This document shows, in pieces, positions 19,601 through 32,793 of a DNA stretch of 64,000 bases. Where the stretch lies: assembly GCF_015672735.1 (NCBI RefSeq), contig NZ_JADABY010000065.1, forward strand, positions 124,001 through 188,000, written 5' to 3'. The DNA comes from Citrobacter sp. Res13-Sevr-PEB04-36. GTDB lineage: Bacteria; Pseudomonadota; Gammaproteobacteria; Enterobacterales; Enterobacteriaceae. Every line of letters begins with the position of its first letter. The stretch's first letter is position 1. The notes beneath the pieces were generated by a model that worked only from the letters and a program-made list of their open reading frames with translations, was not told where the DNA came from and searched no databases. Both the position numbers and the translations under genes were made by a program.

Positions 19601-20824
19601 TTAAATACCGTCGCGTTCCAGCGGGCAGCTCATGCAGCGCGCACCGCCGCGCCCGCGTCCAAGTTCATCGCCAGGAATGGGTAAAACGGTGATGCCCGCT
19701 TTATCGTATTTTTCGTTGGTCCAGATGTTGCGCTCGTAGCCCACGACCACCCCGGGACGCAGAGTGAGGACGTTGTTCGCGTCATTCCACTGCTCACGTT
19801 CGGCTTCGAAGGCATCGCCACCTGTGGTGATCAGGCGAATTTGGTCGATACCCAGCGCTTTTTCGAGGGCATGTACCAGCGTGTTTTCTTGCGTACGCTT
19901 CAGGCCCCCGCGGCCGTCTGGCGTCAAGGTCCAGCACTGCACATCCGGGCGTACGACTTCCGGGTAGACCGAGAAGGTATCGACGTCAATGTGGGTCATA
20001 ACGGTGTCGAGATGCATGCAGGAGCGGTGTTTTGGTAGCTCCACGGCGATGACGCGTTCAGCCTGGCGATGCTTGAATAGCGACTGAGCAAGGAACTCGA
20101 TTCCCTGCGGCGTGGTTCGTTCAGACATGCCAATCAGCACCGCTCCGCGGCCAATGACCAACACATCTCCACCTTCTAACGTGGCGTGGTCATAATTAAT
20201 ATTTTCATCACCGAAGTATTTAATAAAATCACCATCGGCAAATTGTGGGTGCCAGCGATAAATGGCGCGTAGATTATTGGTTTCACGCTGACGGGCCGTT
20301 TTTGCCATCGGGTTAATCGACACGCCGTTATAAATCCAGCATGAGGTATCTCGGGTAAATAAGTGGTTCGGTAATGGCTTCATAATAAAGTCATTAATAT
20401 CGTGGGTATCAACCACCATATTTTTAATTGAGGCGGGAATCTCCCCGTAAGTGAGACCGCCGCTTAAATGTCGGGCGAGTTCCCGGTGCGACATATCGGC
20501 AAGCCAGGCACGAATATCTGAGGCGAAGGTTGGACCAAGACGATAGTCTGAAATTTGTGTATCCAATAACCAACTTTTAGCTTCAGAGGTATCCAGGGTT
20601 TGTGTCAGTAAATCAGTCAGTAACAGGACTTCTATTCCCTCCTGGCGCAACGTGTTGGCAAAAATGTCATGTTCTTCACCTGCACGTTCGACTGAAAGCA
20701 CATCATCAAAAAGCAGCTCCTGACAGTTCGATGGTGTCAGCCTTTTTAAGCTGAGATTAGGACGATGTAGCATCACGCTACGTAATTGACCGATTTCGGA
20801 ACCGACATAATGCTTTTCCATCAT
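19601..20824 (-). CDS. arcA: Arginine deiminase
   Basis: Converts arginine to citrulline and ammonia, feeding ArcB and ArcC for ATP and acid tolerance under anaerobic conditions. It has 407 residues. The nucleophilic cysteine is C397 in GGARCMSCP near the C-terminus, and the guanidino-binding LEGGDVL and [10 protein letters not shown] motifs are present. Two adjacent ATGs (20824 and 20821) follow AAGGAATA; the second has better spacing, the first matches the annotated Salmonella form. First gene of the arcA-arcC-arcB-yfcC operon. Confidence 0.96.
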   Translation of the reverse strand: MMEKHYVGSEIGQLRSVMLHRPNLSLKRLTPSNCQELLFDDVLSVERAGEEHDIFANTLRQEGIEVLLLTDLLTQTLDTSEAKSWLLDTQISDYRLGPTFASDIRAWLADMSHRELARHLSGGLTYGEIPASIKNMVVDTHDINDFIMKPLPNHLFTRDTSCWIYNGVSINPMAKTARQRETNNLRAIYRWHPQFADGDFIKYFGDENINYDHATLEGGDVLVIGRGAVLIGMSERTTPQGIEFLAQSLFKHRQAERVIAVELPKHRSCMHLDTVMTHIDVDTFSVYPEVVRPDVQCWTLTPDGRGGLKRTQENTLVHALEKALGIDQIRLITTGGDAFEAEREQWNDANNVLTLRPGVVVGYERNIWTNEKYDKAGITVLPIPGDELGRGRGGARCMSCPLERDGI

Positions 20825-20942
20825 TATTCCTTTAATACGATTTTAAAAAATAAAGAGGAGACGCCTGCAAAAATATTATTTTGCAGTCATGATCTTTCAG
20901 CTGATTTCGGAATCTATATTTAGATCTTATCTGCAATGGAAA

Positions 20943-20958
20943 TGTGATTTGTTTCACA
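20943..20958 (-). promoter_or_regulatory. CRP site upstream of arcA
   Basis: TGTGA-TTTGTT-TCACA is a perfect match to the CRP core TGTGA-N6-TCACA, centred about 125 bp upstream of the arcA start. It implies cAMP-CRP activation of the arginine deiminase operon. Confidence 0.75.
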
Positions 20959-21325
20959 GTCGAGGGGATGATTGTTTTTTCTTGTTTAATATATGACATG
21001 GCTCTGAGAAATTAAAAAACAATAAAGCAGGTAATTGAATTGCTACGCAGGAATATGTCTTGTTATTTGTCTTTGTTAATGCCTTGTGTGTTTTATTAAA
21101 TTTAATAAAATATATAACTAATTGATTTCAAGGTATATTTTATTTGATATTGAATTTTTATGCGTTTTTATTATTTTATTATTTTAACTATGACGTTTAT
21201 TTGCAAATAAATATGATGATATATGGAGATAATCAACGGGAAGTGAACTGTGACCCACTGCCAGTTTTTCTAATAAAAACTTGTAGAACAGTCTATTAGG
21301 ATTGGATTGAGAAAGCGGGGAACAT

Positions 21326-21352
21326 GAGTTATGCAGAGTTTATGCATAACTC
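21326..21352. repeat. Perfect 10-bp inverted repeat upstream of tabA
   Basis: GAGTTATGCA (21326-21335) and TGCATAACTC (21343-21352) are exact reverse complements around a 7-nt loop. There is no T-run, so an operator is more likely than a terminator. It lies 143 bp before tabA. Confidence 0.6.
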
Positions 21353-21467
21353 GATGCGGAGAGTTAACAATTGGATAACATCATCAGCGATAAACATGCG
21401 TTGACGCAAAATATCCACAAATAGCAGTGGTATGGCAGACGGTTTTTTCGTATAACAACTAAAATGA

Positions 21468-21947
<480 letters not shown>

Positions 21948-21957
21948 GCGATTTTAT

Positions 21958-22046
21958 GATGCCGGATGACGAAGAAATCGCGTCTTATCCGGCATCCGGG
22001 AGCGCGATTGTAGGCCGGATAAGATGCGTAGCATCGCCATCCGGCA
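21958..22046. repeat. REP/BIME between tabA and argI
   Basis: GCCGGATGACG...CTTATCCGGCATCCGG is followed by GTAGGCCGGATAAG...GCCATCCGGC. Two REP units lie in inverted orientation between convergent genes. Confidence 0.8.
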
Positions 22047-22064
22047 TTATTTTCATCGACACCC

Positions 22065-23069
22065 TCACTTCGCTAATGTCGCCACTATCACCGCTTTAAT
22101 GGTGTGCATGCGGTTTTCTGCCTGATCAAAGACAATACTGGCAGGCGACTCAAAGACTTCATCGGTCACCTCCATCCCACCGTGCAAACCATATTCTTGC
22201 GCCATTTTTCTACCCAGCGTAGTTTGGTCGTCATGGAATGCTGGCAGGCAGTGGAGGAATTTCACCTGCGGATTGCCGGTTAGCGCCATCATCGCGCTGT
22301 TGACCTGGTATTTACGCAACAGGGCAATACGTTCAGCCCACTTTTCTTTGGCCTCGCCCATCGACACCCAGACATCGGTATAAATGAAGTCCGCACCTTT
22401 CACGCCTGCCGCAATATCTTCGGTCAGGGTGATATTGCCGCCATTTTTCTGTGCCAGCGCTTTGCATTCAGCAACCAGACTCTCTTCAGGCCAACAGGCC
22501 TGCGGCGCAACCAGGCGTAGATCCAGTCCGGTTAACGCGGCGGCTTCCAACATCGAATTGCCCATGTTGTTACGGGCATCACCGGTGTACACCAGTGTCA
22601 TATCATTAAACGCTTTTCCCGGAAGATGTTCCTGCATCGTTAACAGATCGGCCAGCAACTGGGTGGGGTGGAATTCGTTGGTTAACCCGTTCCATACCGG
22701 AACACCGGCATACTCGGCCAGCGTCTCCACTACCTCCTGACCGTGGCCGCGATACTGAATACCATCATACATGCGACCGAGTACGCGGGCGGTGTCTTTA
22801 ATTGACTCTTTATGACCAATTTGGCTGCCGCTTGGCCCGAGATACGTCACCCGAGCGCCCTGATCGTAAGCGGCAACTTCGAAAGAGCAACGAGTTCGGG
22901 TCGAGTCTTTTTCGAAGATGAGCGCAATGTTTTTGCCGGTTAGCTTAGCGACCTCCGTGCCGTTTTTCTTCTCTACCTTGAGCTGGGCGGCGAGCTGTAG
23001 CAGTGACGTGAGTTCAGCAGAGGTGAAATCGAGCAATTTCAAAAAGTGTTTCTGATAAAATGCAGACAT
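22065..23069 (-). CDS. argI: Ornithine carbamoyltransferase, anabolic
   Basis: 334 residues; makes citrulline from ornithine and carbamoyl phosphate in arginine synthesis. Signatures are [17 protein letters not shown] and [10 protein letters not shown]. It is preceded by two textbook ARG boxes, so it is the ArgR-repressed anabolic enzyme, in contrast to its catabolic paralogue arcB about 3.5 kb away. Confidence 0.97.
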   Translation of the reverse strand: MSAFYQKHFLKLLDFTSAELTSLLQLAAQLKVEKKNGTEVAKLTGKNIALIFEKDSTRTRCSFEVAAYDQGARVTYLGPSGSQIGHKESIKDTARVLGRMYDGIQYRGHGQEVVETLAEYAGVPVWNGLTNEFHPTQLLADLLTMQEHLPGKAFNDMTLVYTGDARNNMGNSMLEAAALTGLDLRLVAPQACWPEESLVAECKALAQKNGGNITLTEDIAAGVKGADFIYTDVWVSMGEAKEKWAERIALLRKYQVNSAMMALTGNPQVKFLHCLPAFHDDQTTLGRKMAQEYGLHGGMEVTDEVFESPASIVFDQAENRMHTIKAVIVATLAK

Positions 23070-23096
23070 GGTTCCCTCACATGGCTTAGGCCATTT

Positions 23097-23135
23097 ATTG
23101 AATTAAAATTCAATTTATATGTATGTTTATTCATT
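23097..23135 (-). promoter_or_regulatory. Pair of ARG boxes upstream of argI
   Basis: TGAATTAAAATTCA (23099-23112) is a perfect ARG-box core, and TGTATGTTTATTCA (23120-23133) a second with one mismatch. Their centres are 21 bp apart, the standard spacing for hexameric ArgR binding. Confidence 0.88.
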
Positions 23136-23233
23136 TGCAACCTTGTTTAACAAATCTTTCCTGGAAAGGTGGAGGCAATGTCAGCGGTATGTGACAATAA
23201 GAGTATCGGTAGGACATTATGAGGATACGAGCC

Positions 23234-23659
23234 ATGGCAAACCCGGAACACCTGGAAGAACAGCGTGAAGAAACACGCTTGATTATTGAAGAGTTACTTG
23301 AAGATGGTAGCGATCCTGACGCACTTTATACCATCGAGCATCACCTTTCCGCGGATGACTTTGAAACCCTGGAAAAAGCGGCAGTAGAAGCCTTCAAGCT
23401 GGGTTATGAAGTCACCGAGCCGGAAGAGCTGGAAGTGGAAGAAGGCGACACGGTCATTTGTTGTGACATCCTCAGTGAATGTGCGCTGAACGCTGAACTG
23501 ATCGACGCTCAGGTTGAACAGCTGATGAACCTGGCTGAAAAATTTGACGTGGAATACGACGGGTGGGGCACTTATTTTGAAGACCCTAACGGCGAAGAAG
23601 GTGAAGACGGCGACGATGAAGATCTCGTCGACGAAGATGATGACGGCGTGCGTCACTAA
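23234..23659 (+). CDS. rraB: Ribonuclease E inhibitor RraB
   Basis: Cytoplasmic protein that binds the RNase E C-terminal region and modulates degradosome activity. From [10 protein letters not shown] it has 141 residues (138 in E. coli). It is very acidic, with an Asp/Glu-rich tail. A possible start five codons upstream (23219) is less likely because GAGGAT sits between the two. Confidence 0.95.
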   Translation: MANPEHLEEQREETRLIIEELLEDGSDPDALYTIEHHLSADDFETLEKAAVEAFKLGYEVTEPEELEVEEGDTVICCDILSECALNAELIDAQVEQLMNLAEKFDVEYDGWGTYFEDPNGEEGEDGDDEDLVDEDDDGVRH

Positions 23660-23669
23660 GTCATCTGCT

Positions 23670-23699
23670 GACCTACGGCAGCGTTTGCTGCCGTAGGGC
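23670..23699 (+). terminator. Hairpin between rraB and miaE
   Basis: CTACGGCAGC-GTTT-GCTGCCGTAG is a perfect 10-bp stem ending just before the miaE start. It has no T-run, so it probably stabilises or attenuates the transcript. Confidence 0.6.
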
Positions 23700-23710
23700 A
23701 AGGACAACGT

Positions 23711-24475
23711 ATGGATTACCCGCAAATACTCTCCCCGATTCTGGATTTCCTGCACTGTAAAACGCCCCAATCCTGGCTTGATAAAGCGCGTGACCCGGCA
23801 AATCTTCCTCTGTTGCTGACCGACCATCTCGTCTGCGAGTTGAAAGCGGCGCAAACCGCGATGCTGCTGGTGCGTAAATATGTTGCGGATAAGCAGGGAT
23901 CGCAGGCAATGCTGGCGTGGCTGAAACCCTATGAAGCCTTTGCCTTCCGAGAAGGGGAAGAGCCGGATTTCACCTTGCTGAACAAGCAGATAAGCAAAAG
24001 CATAATGCCCCAGACCGACGATCCGTGGGGGCGACAACTGATCGACAGTATGGTGCTACTGATCAAAGAGGAATTACACCACTTCTGGCAGGTGCGTGAA
24101 GCAATGCTGAGTCGTCAAATTCCGTATATCAAAATTACCGCCAGTCGTTACGCTAAAGGCATGCTCAAAGAGGTACGCACCCATGAGCCGCTGACGCTGA
24201 TAGATAAGCTGATCTGTGGCGCTTACATAGAGGCGCGGTCCTGCGAACGTTTCGCCGCGCTGGCACCGTATCTGGATGATGAATTACAGGCGTTTTATCT
24301 GTCGCTGCTGCGCTCAGAGGCGCGCCATTATCAGGATTATCTGGCGCTGGCGCAGCAGGTTGCAGACCATGACATCAGTGACCGGGTGCGGTTTTTTGGT
24401 CAGATAGAAGCGTCTCTTATCTTATCGCCGGACGATGAGTTTCGTTTTCATAGTGGTGTGCCCGCCACCTCTTAA
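23711..24475 (+). CDS. miaE: tRNA 2-methylthio-N6-isopentenyl adenosine hydroxylase
   Basis: Non-haem diiron monooxygenase that converts ms2i6A37 to ms2io6A37 in tRNA. It has 254 residues. Diiron ligands are visible as EELHHFWQV (Glu and His on the first helix pair) and SEARHYQDY (Glu and His on the second). Present in Salmonella and many enterobacteria but absent from E. coli K-12. It lies 51 bp after rraB on the same strand. Confidence 0.95.
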   Translation: MDYPQILSPILDFLHCKTPQSWLDKARDPANLPLLLTDHLVCELKAAQTAMLLVRKYVADKQGSQAMLAWLKPYEAFAFREGEEPDFTLLNKQISKSIMPQTDDPWGRQLIDSMVLLIKEELHHFWQVREAMLSRQIPYIKITASRYAKGMLKEVRTHEPLTLIDKLICGAYIEARSCERFAALAPYLDDELQAFYLSLLRSEARHYQDYLALAQQVADHDISDRVRFFGQIEASLILSPDDEFRFHSGVPATS

Positions 24476-24483
24476 ACGCTGGC

Positions 24484-24987
24484 TTACAGGGATTTGAGCA
24501 TCCGCACTTCGCAGTCGACGTGCCCGGTGCAACCTAGCGGCTCGCTGATGTGCTCAAATCCTAAGTGTTCGTACAGGCCAATAGCCTCGTGTAAGAACGC
24601 GGTGGTTTCCAGGTAACAGCGTTTAAAGCCCTGTTTGCGGGCGTGATCCAGCGCCATCTGCGCCAGCTTTTTCGCCATACCTTTTCCGCGAACCGCGGGT
24701 AAAAAATACATTTTCTGCAGTTCACAAATGTCCGGTTCGCTACAACCTAATGGCGCGACACCCCCACCGCCAACCACCAGTCCATTCTGTTCAACGACCC
24801 AATAGGCCGCGCCCGGTTGGCTGTAAACCTGGAACAGCTCATCCAGATTGGGGTCGGCCACGGTGTAGCCTTTATCGGCAGTAAGCCCATATTCTGCGGA
24901 AACCTGGCGGATAACCGCGGCGATGGCCTGGTTATCGGGTTCAGTGATTCGGCGCAGTGCAAGCGTGGGGGACAGAACAACATTCAT
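24484..24987 (-). CDS. yjgM: GNAT-family N-acetyltransferase YjgM
   Basis: 167 residues from [10 protein letters not shown], the same length as E. coli YjgM. The GNAT acetyl-CoA motif is clear ([12 protein letters not shown]), as are ETTAFLHEA and LYEHLGFEH. In E. coli it has been linked to O-acetylserine-related activity; the physiological substrate is not evident here. It converges on miaE. Confidence 0.9.
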   Translation of the reverse strand: MNVVLSPTLALRRITEPDNQAIAAVIRQVSAEYGLTADKGYTVADPNLDELFQVYSQPGAAYWVVEQNGLVVGGGGVAPLGCSEPDICELQKMYFLPAVRGKGMAKKLAQMALDHARKQGFKRCYLETTAFLHEAIGLYEHLGFEHISEPLGCTGHVDCEVRMLKSL

Positions 24988-25179
24988 AACATGACTCAAT
25001 TTCAAAAATACATTTATATATTTCTTTAATACCACTCTCTTCTGCCAGGTGCAAGGTGTTCCTGATTCAGAAAAAATACAATACATAAAACAAACAGAAA
25101 TAGTATTGTAGTAAAACCAGTAAATAAATGCTGGTGTTTATAATTTTAATTAATGGAATAGGTATTAGGGATATTATTC

Positions 25180-26370
25180 ATGAATGATGTTATCGGTGCT
25201 CAGGATAACCAACGCCACACATTTATTTTTACCGGGAAAGGATGGGAATACTTTCTCATTTGCCTTGTTAATTTTTTGCTGAGTATTATCACCTTAGGTA
25301 TTTATACGCCTTGGGCTATGGTGAAATGCCGTCGTTACATTTATCAAAAAATGACGCTAAACGGGCAATCTTTTGTTTATAAGGCAACGGGGGGCGCGAT
25401 TTTTGTTAGCTTCTTACTTATTATGATCGTTTACGGTGCCAGCGTGAGTTTAATCGTGAATGGTAGTCATTTCTTAGGGTTTACCTTGATAGGGTTGCTC
25501 GTTATTGCCATCCCTTTGATGGCAGTAAAAAGCTTGCAGTATCAGGCGATGATGACCTCTCTGAATGGCGTTCGCTTTGGTTTTAGCTGTTCAAAATTAT
25601 ACGCATGGCTCTATATGCTGGCAGTGCCATTGGTACTTTCGTTGGTGAACTGGGGCGTGGTTTATCTGCTGAGTGTTGCTACCGAATGGTTAGAGGGCAG
25701 CACGGGAACACTCTTTAGAATAACGTTTATTGCAATGGTTGGCATTATAGGTATGGGGATCACCTACGGTATTACTTATGCAAAATGGATGCAGCTGGTG
25801 GGCAATGGCGGGCATTTTGGTATTCATCATTTTGCGATAAACGTAGATATGAAAGCGTGCGTGATTGGCTGTATAAAAGCGGTGCTGGTGTTTCTGCCCT
25901 TTGTGGTGGTAATCGCCTGGCTGATCGCCCCTATTTTTCTACAAATGGTGATGCTTGCCGTGATGGGCGTGGCTAACGATGCCTTTATTTTGGAAAACTA
26001 CAGTCGGATTATGGCGTGTTATTTTCTTTATTTTGTCGGGATTATTGTGCTGATCAGCTATTTATACGTCACGCTGCGTAACCTGTTCATGAATAACCTG
26101 ACTCTGGCAGAGGGCAAGATTCGTTTTCATTCTTCAGTGACGGCATCGGGTATGGTCTGGCGCTTTGCGCTCGTGATGCTTATTTCGGGCATAACGTTTG
26201 GGTTGGCTTACCCGTGGATGAAAATGTGGCAGGTCCGATGGCTGGCAAGCAACTCCCATGTTCAGGGGGATTTGGATTCGCTGGAACTGACCGACAGCGA
26301 ACACGCGTTAGAAACGGGTCCGGCAATGTGGCTATCACGCGGTGTGATGACCTACTTCCCGTTCATCTGA
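25180..26370 (+). CDS. yjgN: DUF898 inner-membrane protein YjgN
   Basis: 396 residues with about nine to ten hydrophobic segments arranged as two similar halves. Each half has a TLGIYTPWAMVKCRRY-like turn (second copy TFGLAYPWMKMWQVRW). It is the E. coli YjgN orthologue (398 residues); the molecular function is unknown. It ends at a terminator. Confidence 0.9.
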   Translation: MNDVIGAQDNQRHTFIFTGKGWEYFLICLVNFLLSIITLGIYTPWAMVKCRRYIYQKMTLNGQSFVYKATGGAIFVSFLLIMIVYGASVSLIVNGSHFLGFTLIGLLVIAIPLMAVKSLQYQAMMTSLNGVRFGFSCSKLYAWLYMLAVPLVLSLVNWGVVYLLSVATEWLEGSTGTLFRITFIAMVGIIGMGITYGITYAKWMQLVGNGGHFGIHHFAINVDMKACVIGCIKAVLVFLPFVVVIAWLIAPIFLQMVMLAVMGVANDAFILENYSRIMACYFLYFVGIIVLISYLYVTLRNLFMNNLTLAEGKIRFHSSVTASGMVWRFALVMLISGITFGLAYPWMKMWQVRWLASNSHVQGDLDSLELTDSEHALETGPAMWLSRGVMTYFPFI

Positions 26371-26376
26371 TACAAC

Positions 26377-26403
26377 AAGGCCGAAGCATGCTCCGGCCTT
26401 TGA
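26377..26403 (+). terminator. Terminator after yjgN
   Basis: AAGGCCG and CGGCCTT pair around AAGCATGCTC, followed by TTTGAT. Short T-run; it starts 7 bp after the yjgN stop. Confidence 0.7.
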
Positions 26404-26428
26404 TATTGATCACCTGATAACGCCTGAA

Positions 26429-26461
26429 TGTAGGCCGGATAAGCGTAGCGCTATCCGGCAA
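26429..26461. repeat. REP element between yjgN and valS
   Basis: GTAGGCCGGATAAGCGTAGC...CTATCCGGC is a single REP hairpin downstream of convergent genes. Confidence 0.8.
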
Positions 26462-26487
26462 ACAAGCAGGCACAATCTCAACGGCAA

Positions 26488-29343
26488 TTACAGTGCGCTA
26501 ATAACGGCCTGCTGTTCAATCAGCTTCGCTTTTGCTTCTGCGTAACCTTCCAGCTTCTCACGCTCTTTGGCGATCACCGCTTCCGGTGCGCGGGCGACGA
26601 AACCTTCGTTGGAGAGTTTGCTTTCGATACGGGCAATCTCGCCTTCGATTTTGGTCACTTCTTTCGCCAGACGTGCCAGCTCATCTTCTTTGTTGATGAG
26701 GCCTGCCATCGGGATCAGCAGCTCGGCGCCGTCGATAATTTTAGTCACGGAAACCGGACCTTTATCATCAGCAGGCAGTACGGTGATGCTTTCCAGACGA
26801 GCCAGGTTCAGTAAGAAGCTGCGGTTGTCGTTCACACGACGCATCGCGGCTTCGCTGCAACCACGCAGCAGCAGCTCCAGCGGTTTGCCCGGCGCGATGT
26901 TCATTTCCGCACGGATGTTACGGATGGCCACGATCGCCTGCTTCAGCCATTCGGTATCGGCCAACGCGGCTTCATCAACCTGCGCCGCATCGTATTCCGG
27001 GAACGGCTGCAGCATGATGGTGTCAGCGGTAATACCAGAAATGACCTTCACACGCTGCCAGATGGTTTCAGTGATGAACGGAATAATCGGGTGCGCCAGG
27101 CGCAGCAGACCTTCCAGCACGGTAACCAACGTATGGCGAGTACCGCGCAGTTCAGACTCGGAACCGCCGGTCATGACCGGCTTGGTCAGCTCCAGGTACC
27201 AGTCGCAGAACTGGTTCCAGGTGAACTCGTACAGAATGCCCGCGGCGATATCGAAGCGGAAGTTATCCAGCGCCTCGCGGTACGCTTTGATGGTCTGGTT
27301 GAATTCCGCCAGAATCCAACGGTCCGCCAGCGACAGGGTCATTTCGCCGCCGTTGAAGCCGCAATCCTGATCTTCAGTGTTCATCAGCACAAAGCGGCTG
27401 GCGTTCCACAGCTTGTTACAGAAGTTACGGTAACCTTCCAGACGCTTCATATCCCAGTTGATATCGCGACCGGTTGAGGCCAGCGCCGCCAGGGTGAAAC
27501 GCAGGGCATCGGTGCCATGCGGCTCGATGCCGTCCGGGAACTGCTTCTCGGTACGTTTGGCAATTTTCTCAGCCAGCTGCGGCTGCATCATGTTGCCGGT
27601 GCGTTTTTCCAGCAGATCTGGTAGGGAGATACCGTCAACCATATCCAGCGGGTCGATAACGTTACCCTTGGACTTGGACATCTTCTGGCCTTCGTCGTCA
27701 CGAATCAGACCGGTCATGTAGACGGTCTTGAACGGAACCTGCGGTTTGCCGTTTTCATCTTTGATGAAGTGCATGGTCATCATGATCATACGGGCAATCC
27801 AGAAGAAGATGATGTCGAAGCCGGAAACCATCACGCTGGTCGGGTGGAACTGACGCAGCGCGTCGGTGTTTTCCGGCCAGCCGAGAGTAGAGAAGGTCCA
27901 CAGTGCGGAGGAGAACCAGGTGTCGAGAACGTCTTCGTCCTGACGCAGCGCAACGTCGGCGCCGAGGTTGTTTTCCTGACGTACTTCGTCTTCGGTACGG
28001 CCCACGTAGACGTTGCCGTCGTTGTCATACCATGCCGGGATGCGGTGACCCCACCATAATTGACGGGAGATACACCAGTCCTGAATATCACGCATCCAGG
28101 AGAAGTACATGTTTTCGTACTGCTTCGGCACGAACTGAATATCGCCATTCTCAACCGCTTCAACCGCCGGTTTTGCCAGCACATCGGCACGGACGTACCA
28201 CTGGTCAGTCAGCATCGGTTCGATAACCACGCCGCCACGATCGCCGTAAGGCACGGTCAGGTCGTGCGGTTTAATCTCTTCCAGCAGGCCCAGTGCGTCG
28301 ATAGCGGCAACCACCGCTTTACGTGCGGCAAAGCGCTCCAGCTTCTGGAACTCAGCCGGGATCTCGTTGGAATAAACGTCGGATTCTTCGCCTTTGGTGT
28401 CGTACACTTCCGCGGTTTCGCGGATGTCGCCGTCAAAGGTCAGGATGTTGATCATCGGCAGGCCGTGGCGTTTACCGACTTCATAGTCGTTAAAGTCGTG
28501 CGCCGGGGTGATCTTCACACAGCCGGTGCCTTTTTCCATATCGGCGTGTTCATCACCAACAATCGGAATACGGCGATTAACCAGCGGCAGGATAACGAAT
28601 TTACCAATCAGATCTTTATAACGTGGATCTTCCGGGTTGACGGCCACGCCAGTATCGCCCAGAACGGTTTCCGGACGGGTGGTGGCGACCACCAGATAAT
28701 CTTTCCCGTCTGCGGTTTTTGCGCCGTCAGCCAGCGGATAGCGGATGTGCCACATTGAGCCTTTTGACTCGCGGTTTTCCACTTCGAGGTCAGAGATGGC
28801 GGTGCGCAGTTTCGGGTCCCAGTTTACCAGGCGCTTGCCACGGTAAATCAGGTCTTCTTTGTACAGGCGAACAAAGACTTCTTTCACGGCATTGGAAAGA
28901 CCTTCGTCCATGGTGAAGCGCTCGCGCTCCCAGTCCACGGAGTTGCCCAGACGGCGCATCTGACGGGTAATGGTGCCGCCGGATTCCGCTTTCCACTGCC
29001 AGATTTTATCGATAAACGCATCGCGACCGTAGTCGTGACGGGTTTTACCTTCTTCAGCGGCAATCTTACGCTCAACCACCATTTGGGTTGCGATACCCGC
29101 GTGGTCGGTACCGGCCTGCCACAGGGTGTTTTTACCCTGCATGCGCTGGTAGCGAATCATGGTGTCCATGATGGTTTGCTGGAAAGCATGACCCATATGC
29201 AAACTGCCGGTGACGTTCGGCGGCGGGATCATGATGCAGAAGGACTCTTTGCTTTCATCGCCGTTAGGTTTGAAATAGCCCTGCTTTTCCCAGTGCTCGT
29301 AAAGCGGCTGTTCGATATCTTGTGGGTTGTATGTCTTTTCCAT
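26488..29343 (-). CDS. valS: Valyl-tRNA synthetase
   Basis: Class I aminoacyl-tRNA synthetase of 951 residues, as in E. coli. The HIGH-type motif is [11 protein letters not shown] near residue 45 and the KMSKS motif [10 protein letters not shown] near 553. It has the CP1 editing domain, an anticodon-binding domain and a C-terminal coiled coil (about residues 880-950). Its ATG shares the last base of the holC stop (TAATG), indicating translational coupling. Confidence 0.98.
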   Translation of the reverse strand: MEKTYNPQDIEQPLYEHWEKQGYFKPNGDESKESFCIMIPPPNVTGSLHMGHAFQQTIMDTMIRYQRMQGKNTLWQAGTDHAGIATQMVVERKIAAEEGKTRHDYGRDAFIDKIWQWKAESGGTITRQMRRLGNSVDWERERFTMDEGLSNAVKEVFVRLYKEDLIYRGKRLVNWDPKLRTAISDLEVENRESKGSMWHIRYPLADGAKTADGKDYLVVATTRPETVLGDTGVAVNPEDPRYKDLIGKFVILPLVNRRIPIVGDEHADMEKGTGCVKITPAHDFNDYEVGKRHGLPMINILTFDGDIRETAEVYDTKGEESDVYSNEIPAEFQKLERFAARKAVVAAIDALGLLEEIKPHDLTVPYGDRGGVVIEPMLTDQWYVRADVLAKPAVEAVENGDIQFVPKQYENMYFSWMRDIQDWCISRQLWWGHRIPAWYDNDGNVYVGRTEDEVRQENNLGADVALRQDEDVLDTWFSSALWTFSTLGWPENTDALRQFHPTSVMVSGFDIIFFWIARMIMMTMHFIKDENGKPQVPFKTVYMTGLIRDDEGQKMSKSKGNVIDPLDMVDGISLPDLLEKRTGNMMQPQLAEKIAKRTEKQFPDGIEPHGTDALRFTLAALASTGRDINWDMKRLEGYRNFCNKLWNASRFVLMNTEDQDCGFNGGEMTLSLADRWILAEFNQTIKAYREALDNFRFDIAAGILYEFTWNQFCDWYLELTKPVMTGGSESELRGTRHTLVTVLEGLLRLAHPIIPFITETIWQRVKVISGITADTIMLQPFPEYDAAQVDEAALADTEWLKQAIVAIRNIRAEMNIAPGKPLELLLRGCSEAAMRRVNDNRSFLLNLARLESITVLPADDKGPVSVTKIIDGAELLIPMAGLINKEDELARLAKEVTKIEGEIARIESKLSNEGFVARAPEAVIAKEREKLEGYAEAKAKLIEQQAVISAL

Positions 29344-29786
29344 TATTTCCAGGTTGCCGTATTCAGGTTAAAACCAGCCACGCGGTAGGCTTTGTAGCGC
29401 TCGCGTGCCGATTGTTTCAAAGAATCTTCGTAAGGGACAAAGTCTATCACTTCTGTGAAAGCGGTGGCAAAATCTACAAAGCCGACTCGCAGGCTTATCA
29501 GCAGATCTCGCGGGCTACTGTTGCGTTTTTCCGGCCAGGCAATTTCGACCGGCGCACCACCACGCGGGCCTTCCCCCGCCAGATTATGCGGCACGAAGCT
29601 TTCTGCCGGTCTTGCCCACAGTGCTTCATCCAGCCGAATAGCCTGTTTTTCGTCTTCACAGGCGATCAGCACGCGCTTGCCAGCCCGCCAACGTTCTGCG
29701 GCAATTTCACACACCAGTTGTTCAACGGCGCTTAAGCCATCTTGTTGTGTGTCGTTATCCAGAAGATAGAACGTTGCGTTTCTCAT
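29343..29786 (-). CDS. holC: DNA polymerase III chi subunit
   Basis: 147 residues. Chi links the clamp loader, through psi, to single-stranded DNA-binding protein. The sequence is typical from [11 protein letters not shown] onward, including [18 protein letters not shown]. It lies between pepA and valS as in other enterobacteria and overlaps the valS start by one base. Confidence 0.96.
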   Translation of the reverse strand: MRNATFYLLDNDTQQDGLSAVEQLVCEIAAERWRAGKRVLIACEDEKQAIRLDEALWARPAESFVPHNLAGEGPRGGAPVEIAWPEKRNSSPRDLLISLRVGFVDFATAFTEVIDFVPYEDSLKQSARERYKAYRVAGFNLNTATWK

Positions 29787-29819
29787 AATATGGGGCTTCT
29801 TGTTGTGGATTTAAATGCA

Positions 29820-29903
29820 AAGCCGGACGGCGCTACGCCTATCCGGCCTACGGTTAAATACTCACTGTAGGCCGGATAAGCGCGTATGCGGCGCCATCCG
29901 GCA
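29820..29903. repeat. REP/BIME between holC and pepA
   Basis: AGCCGGACGGCGCTACGCCT...ATCCGGC and GTAGGCCGGATAAG...GCCATCCGGC form two inverted REP units in the 128-bp gap. Confidence 0.85.
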
Positions 29904-29914
29904 ATCAAGCAAAC

Positions 29915-31429
<1,515 letters not shown>

Positions 31430-31692
31430 CTACGCTCCTGAATCTTAAAGACAACGGCGGTGGCTACGGATAGAATTGCAAGCTTTCGTAACTCATACCC
31501 GCTGTTGCGATGACTTCGTGTTAATCTTAACGTTATTACGGCATTGGCACGTCAGAACAATTTCTGAGAGGTGGATCCGTTGAGTATAATGATCTTAGCG
31601 ACGATTTCGACGACTCAAGAGAATAAATGACGTTTAAGCCATGAAACAAGCTAAATTCCGGCAAAAGACGGGTTTTTACGGGCGTATTTAAA

Positions 31693-32793
31693 GTGATAAT
31701 CATAAGATATCTGGTACGGGAAACGCTCAAAAGCCAACTTGCGATCCTATTCATCCTACTTTTGATCTTCTTTTGTCAAAAGCTGGTCAGGATCCTCGGT
31801 GCGGCGGTTGACGGTGACATCCCGGCAAATCTGGTGCTCTCGCTGCTGGGGTTGGGCGTGCCAGAAATGGCGCAGCTGATCTTGCCATTAAGCCTGTTCC
31901 TCGGGCTGCTAATGACGCTGGGCAAACTGTATACCGAAAGTGAAATTACGGTCATGCACGCCTGCGGGCTGAGCAAGGCTGTACTGGTGAAAGCGGCGAT
32001 GGTGCTGGCGCTGTTTACCAGTATTTTTGCCGCGATCAACGTGATGTGGGCCGGTCCCTGGTCTTCAAAGCATCAGGACGAAGTGCTGGCGGAAGCGAAA
32101 GCGAACCCCGGTATGGCGGCGCTTGCACAGGGTCAATTCCAACAGGCCACCAACGGTAGCTCGGTGCTGTTTATCGAAGGCGTTGATGGTAGCAGTTTCA
32201 ACGATGTGTTCCTCGCGCAGATCCGCCCGAAAGGTAACGCCCGTCCTTCCGTGGTGGTGGCCGATTCCGGACATCTGACGCAGATGCGCGATGGCTCTCA
32301 GGTGGTATCGCTCAACAAAGGTACGCGCTTCGAGGGGACCGCGCTGCTGCGCGACTTCCGCATTACCGATTTCAAGGACTATCAGGCGATTATTGGGCAT
32401 CAGGCCGTGGCGCTGGATCCTAACGATACCGACCAGATGGATATGCACACGCTGTGGGCGACTGACACCGATCGCGCCCGTGCGGAGCTGCACTGGCGTA
32501 TTACGTTGGTATTCACCGTGTTTATGATGGCGCTGATGGTTGTGCCGCTGAGCGTGGTGAACCCTCGTCAGGGACGCGTGCTGTCGATGCTGCCTGCCAT
32601 GTTGCTGTATCTGATGTTCTTCCTGATCCAGACCTCGCTGAAGTCGAACGGTGGTAAAGGTAAGCTGGATCCGGCGTTCTGGATGTGGGTGGTGAACCTG
32701 AGTTATCTGGCACTGGCGATTGCGCTTAACCTGTGGGATACGGTGCCTGTGCGCCGCTTGCGTGCCCGTTTTCTGCGTAAAGGAGCGGTATAA
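31693..32793 (+). CDS. lptF: LPS export permease LptF
   Basis: 366-residue inner-membrane permease; with LptG and the LptB ATPase it extracts LPS from the inner membrane. It begins with a GTG codon at 31693 (VIIIRYLVRE), as in E. coli. Six transmembrane helices flank a large periplasmic beta-jellyroll (about residues 100-270). Its stop overlaps the lptG ATG by one base. Confidence 0.97.
   Translation: MIIIRYLVRETLKSQLAILFILLLIFFCQKLVRILGAAVDGDIPANLVLSLLGLGVPEMAQLILPLSLFLGLLMTLGKLYTESEITVMHACGLSKAVLVKAAMVLALFTSIFAAINVMWAGPWSSKHQDEVLAEAKANPGMAALAQGQFQQATNGSSVLFIEGVDGSSFNDVFLAQIRPKGNARPSVVVADSGHLTQMRDGSQVVSLNKGTRFEGTALLRDFRITDFKDYQAIIGHQAVALDPNDTDQMDMHTLWATDTDRARAELHWRITLVFTVFMMALMVVPLSVVNPRQGRVLSMLPAMLLYLMFFLIQTSLKSNGGKGKLDPAFWMWVVNLSYLALAIALNLWDTVPVRRLRARFLRKGAV

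Noticed and set aside
21151-21164. ARG box upstream of arcA
   Set aside because: The left half TGAAT is good, but the right half matches only two of five bases.
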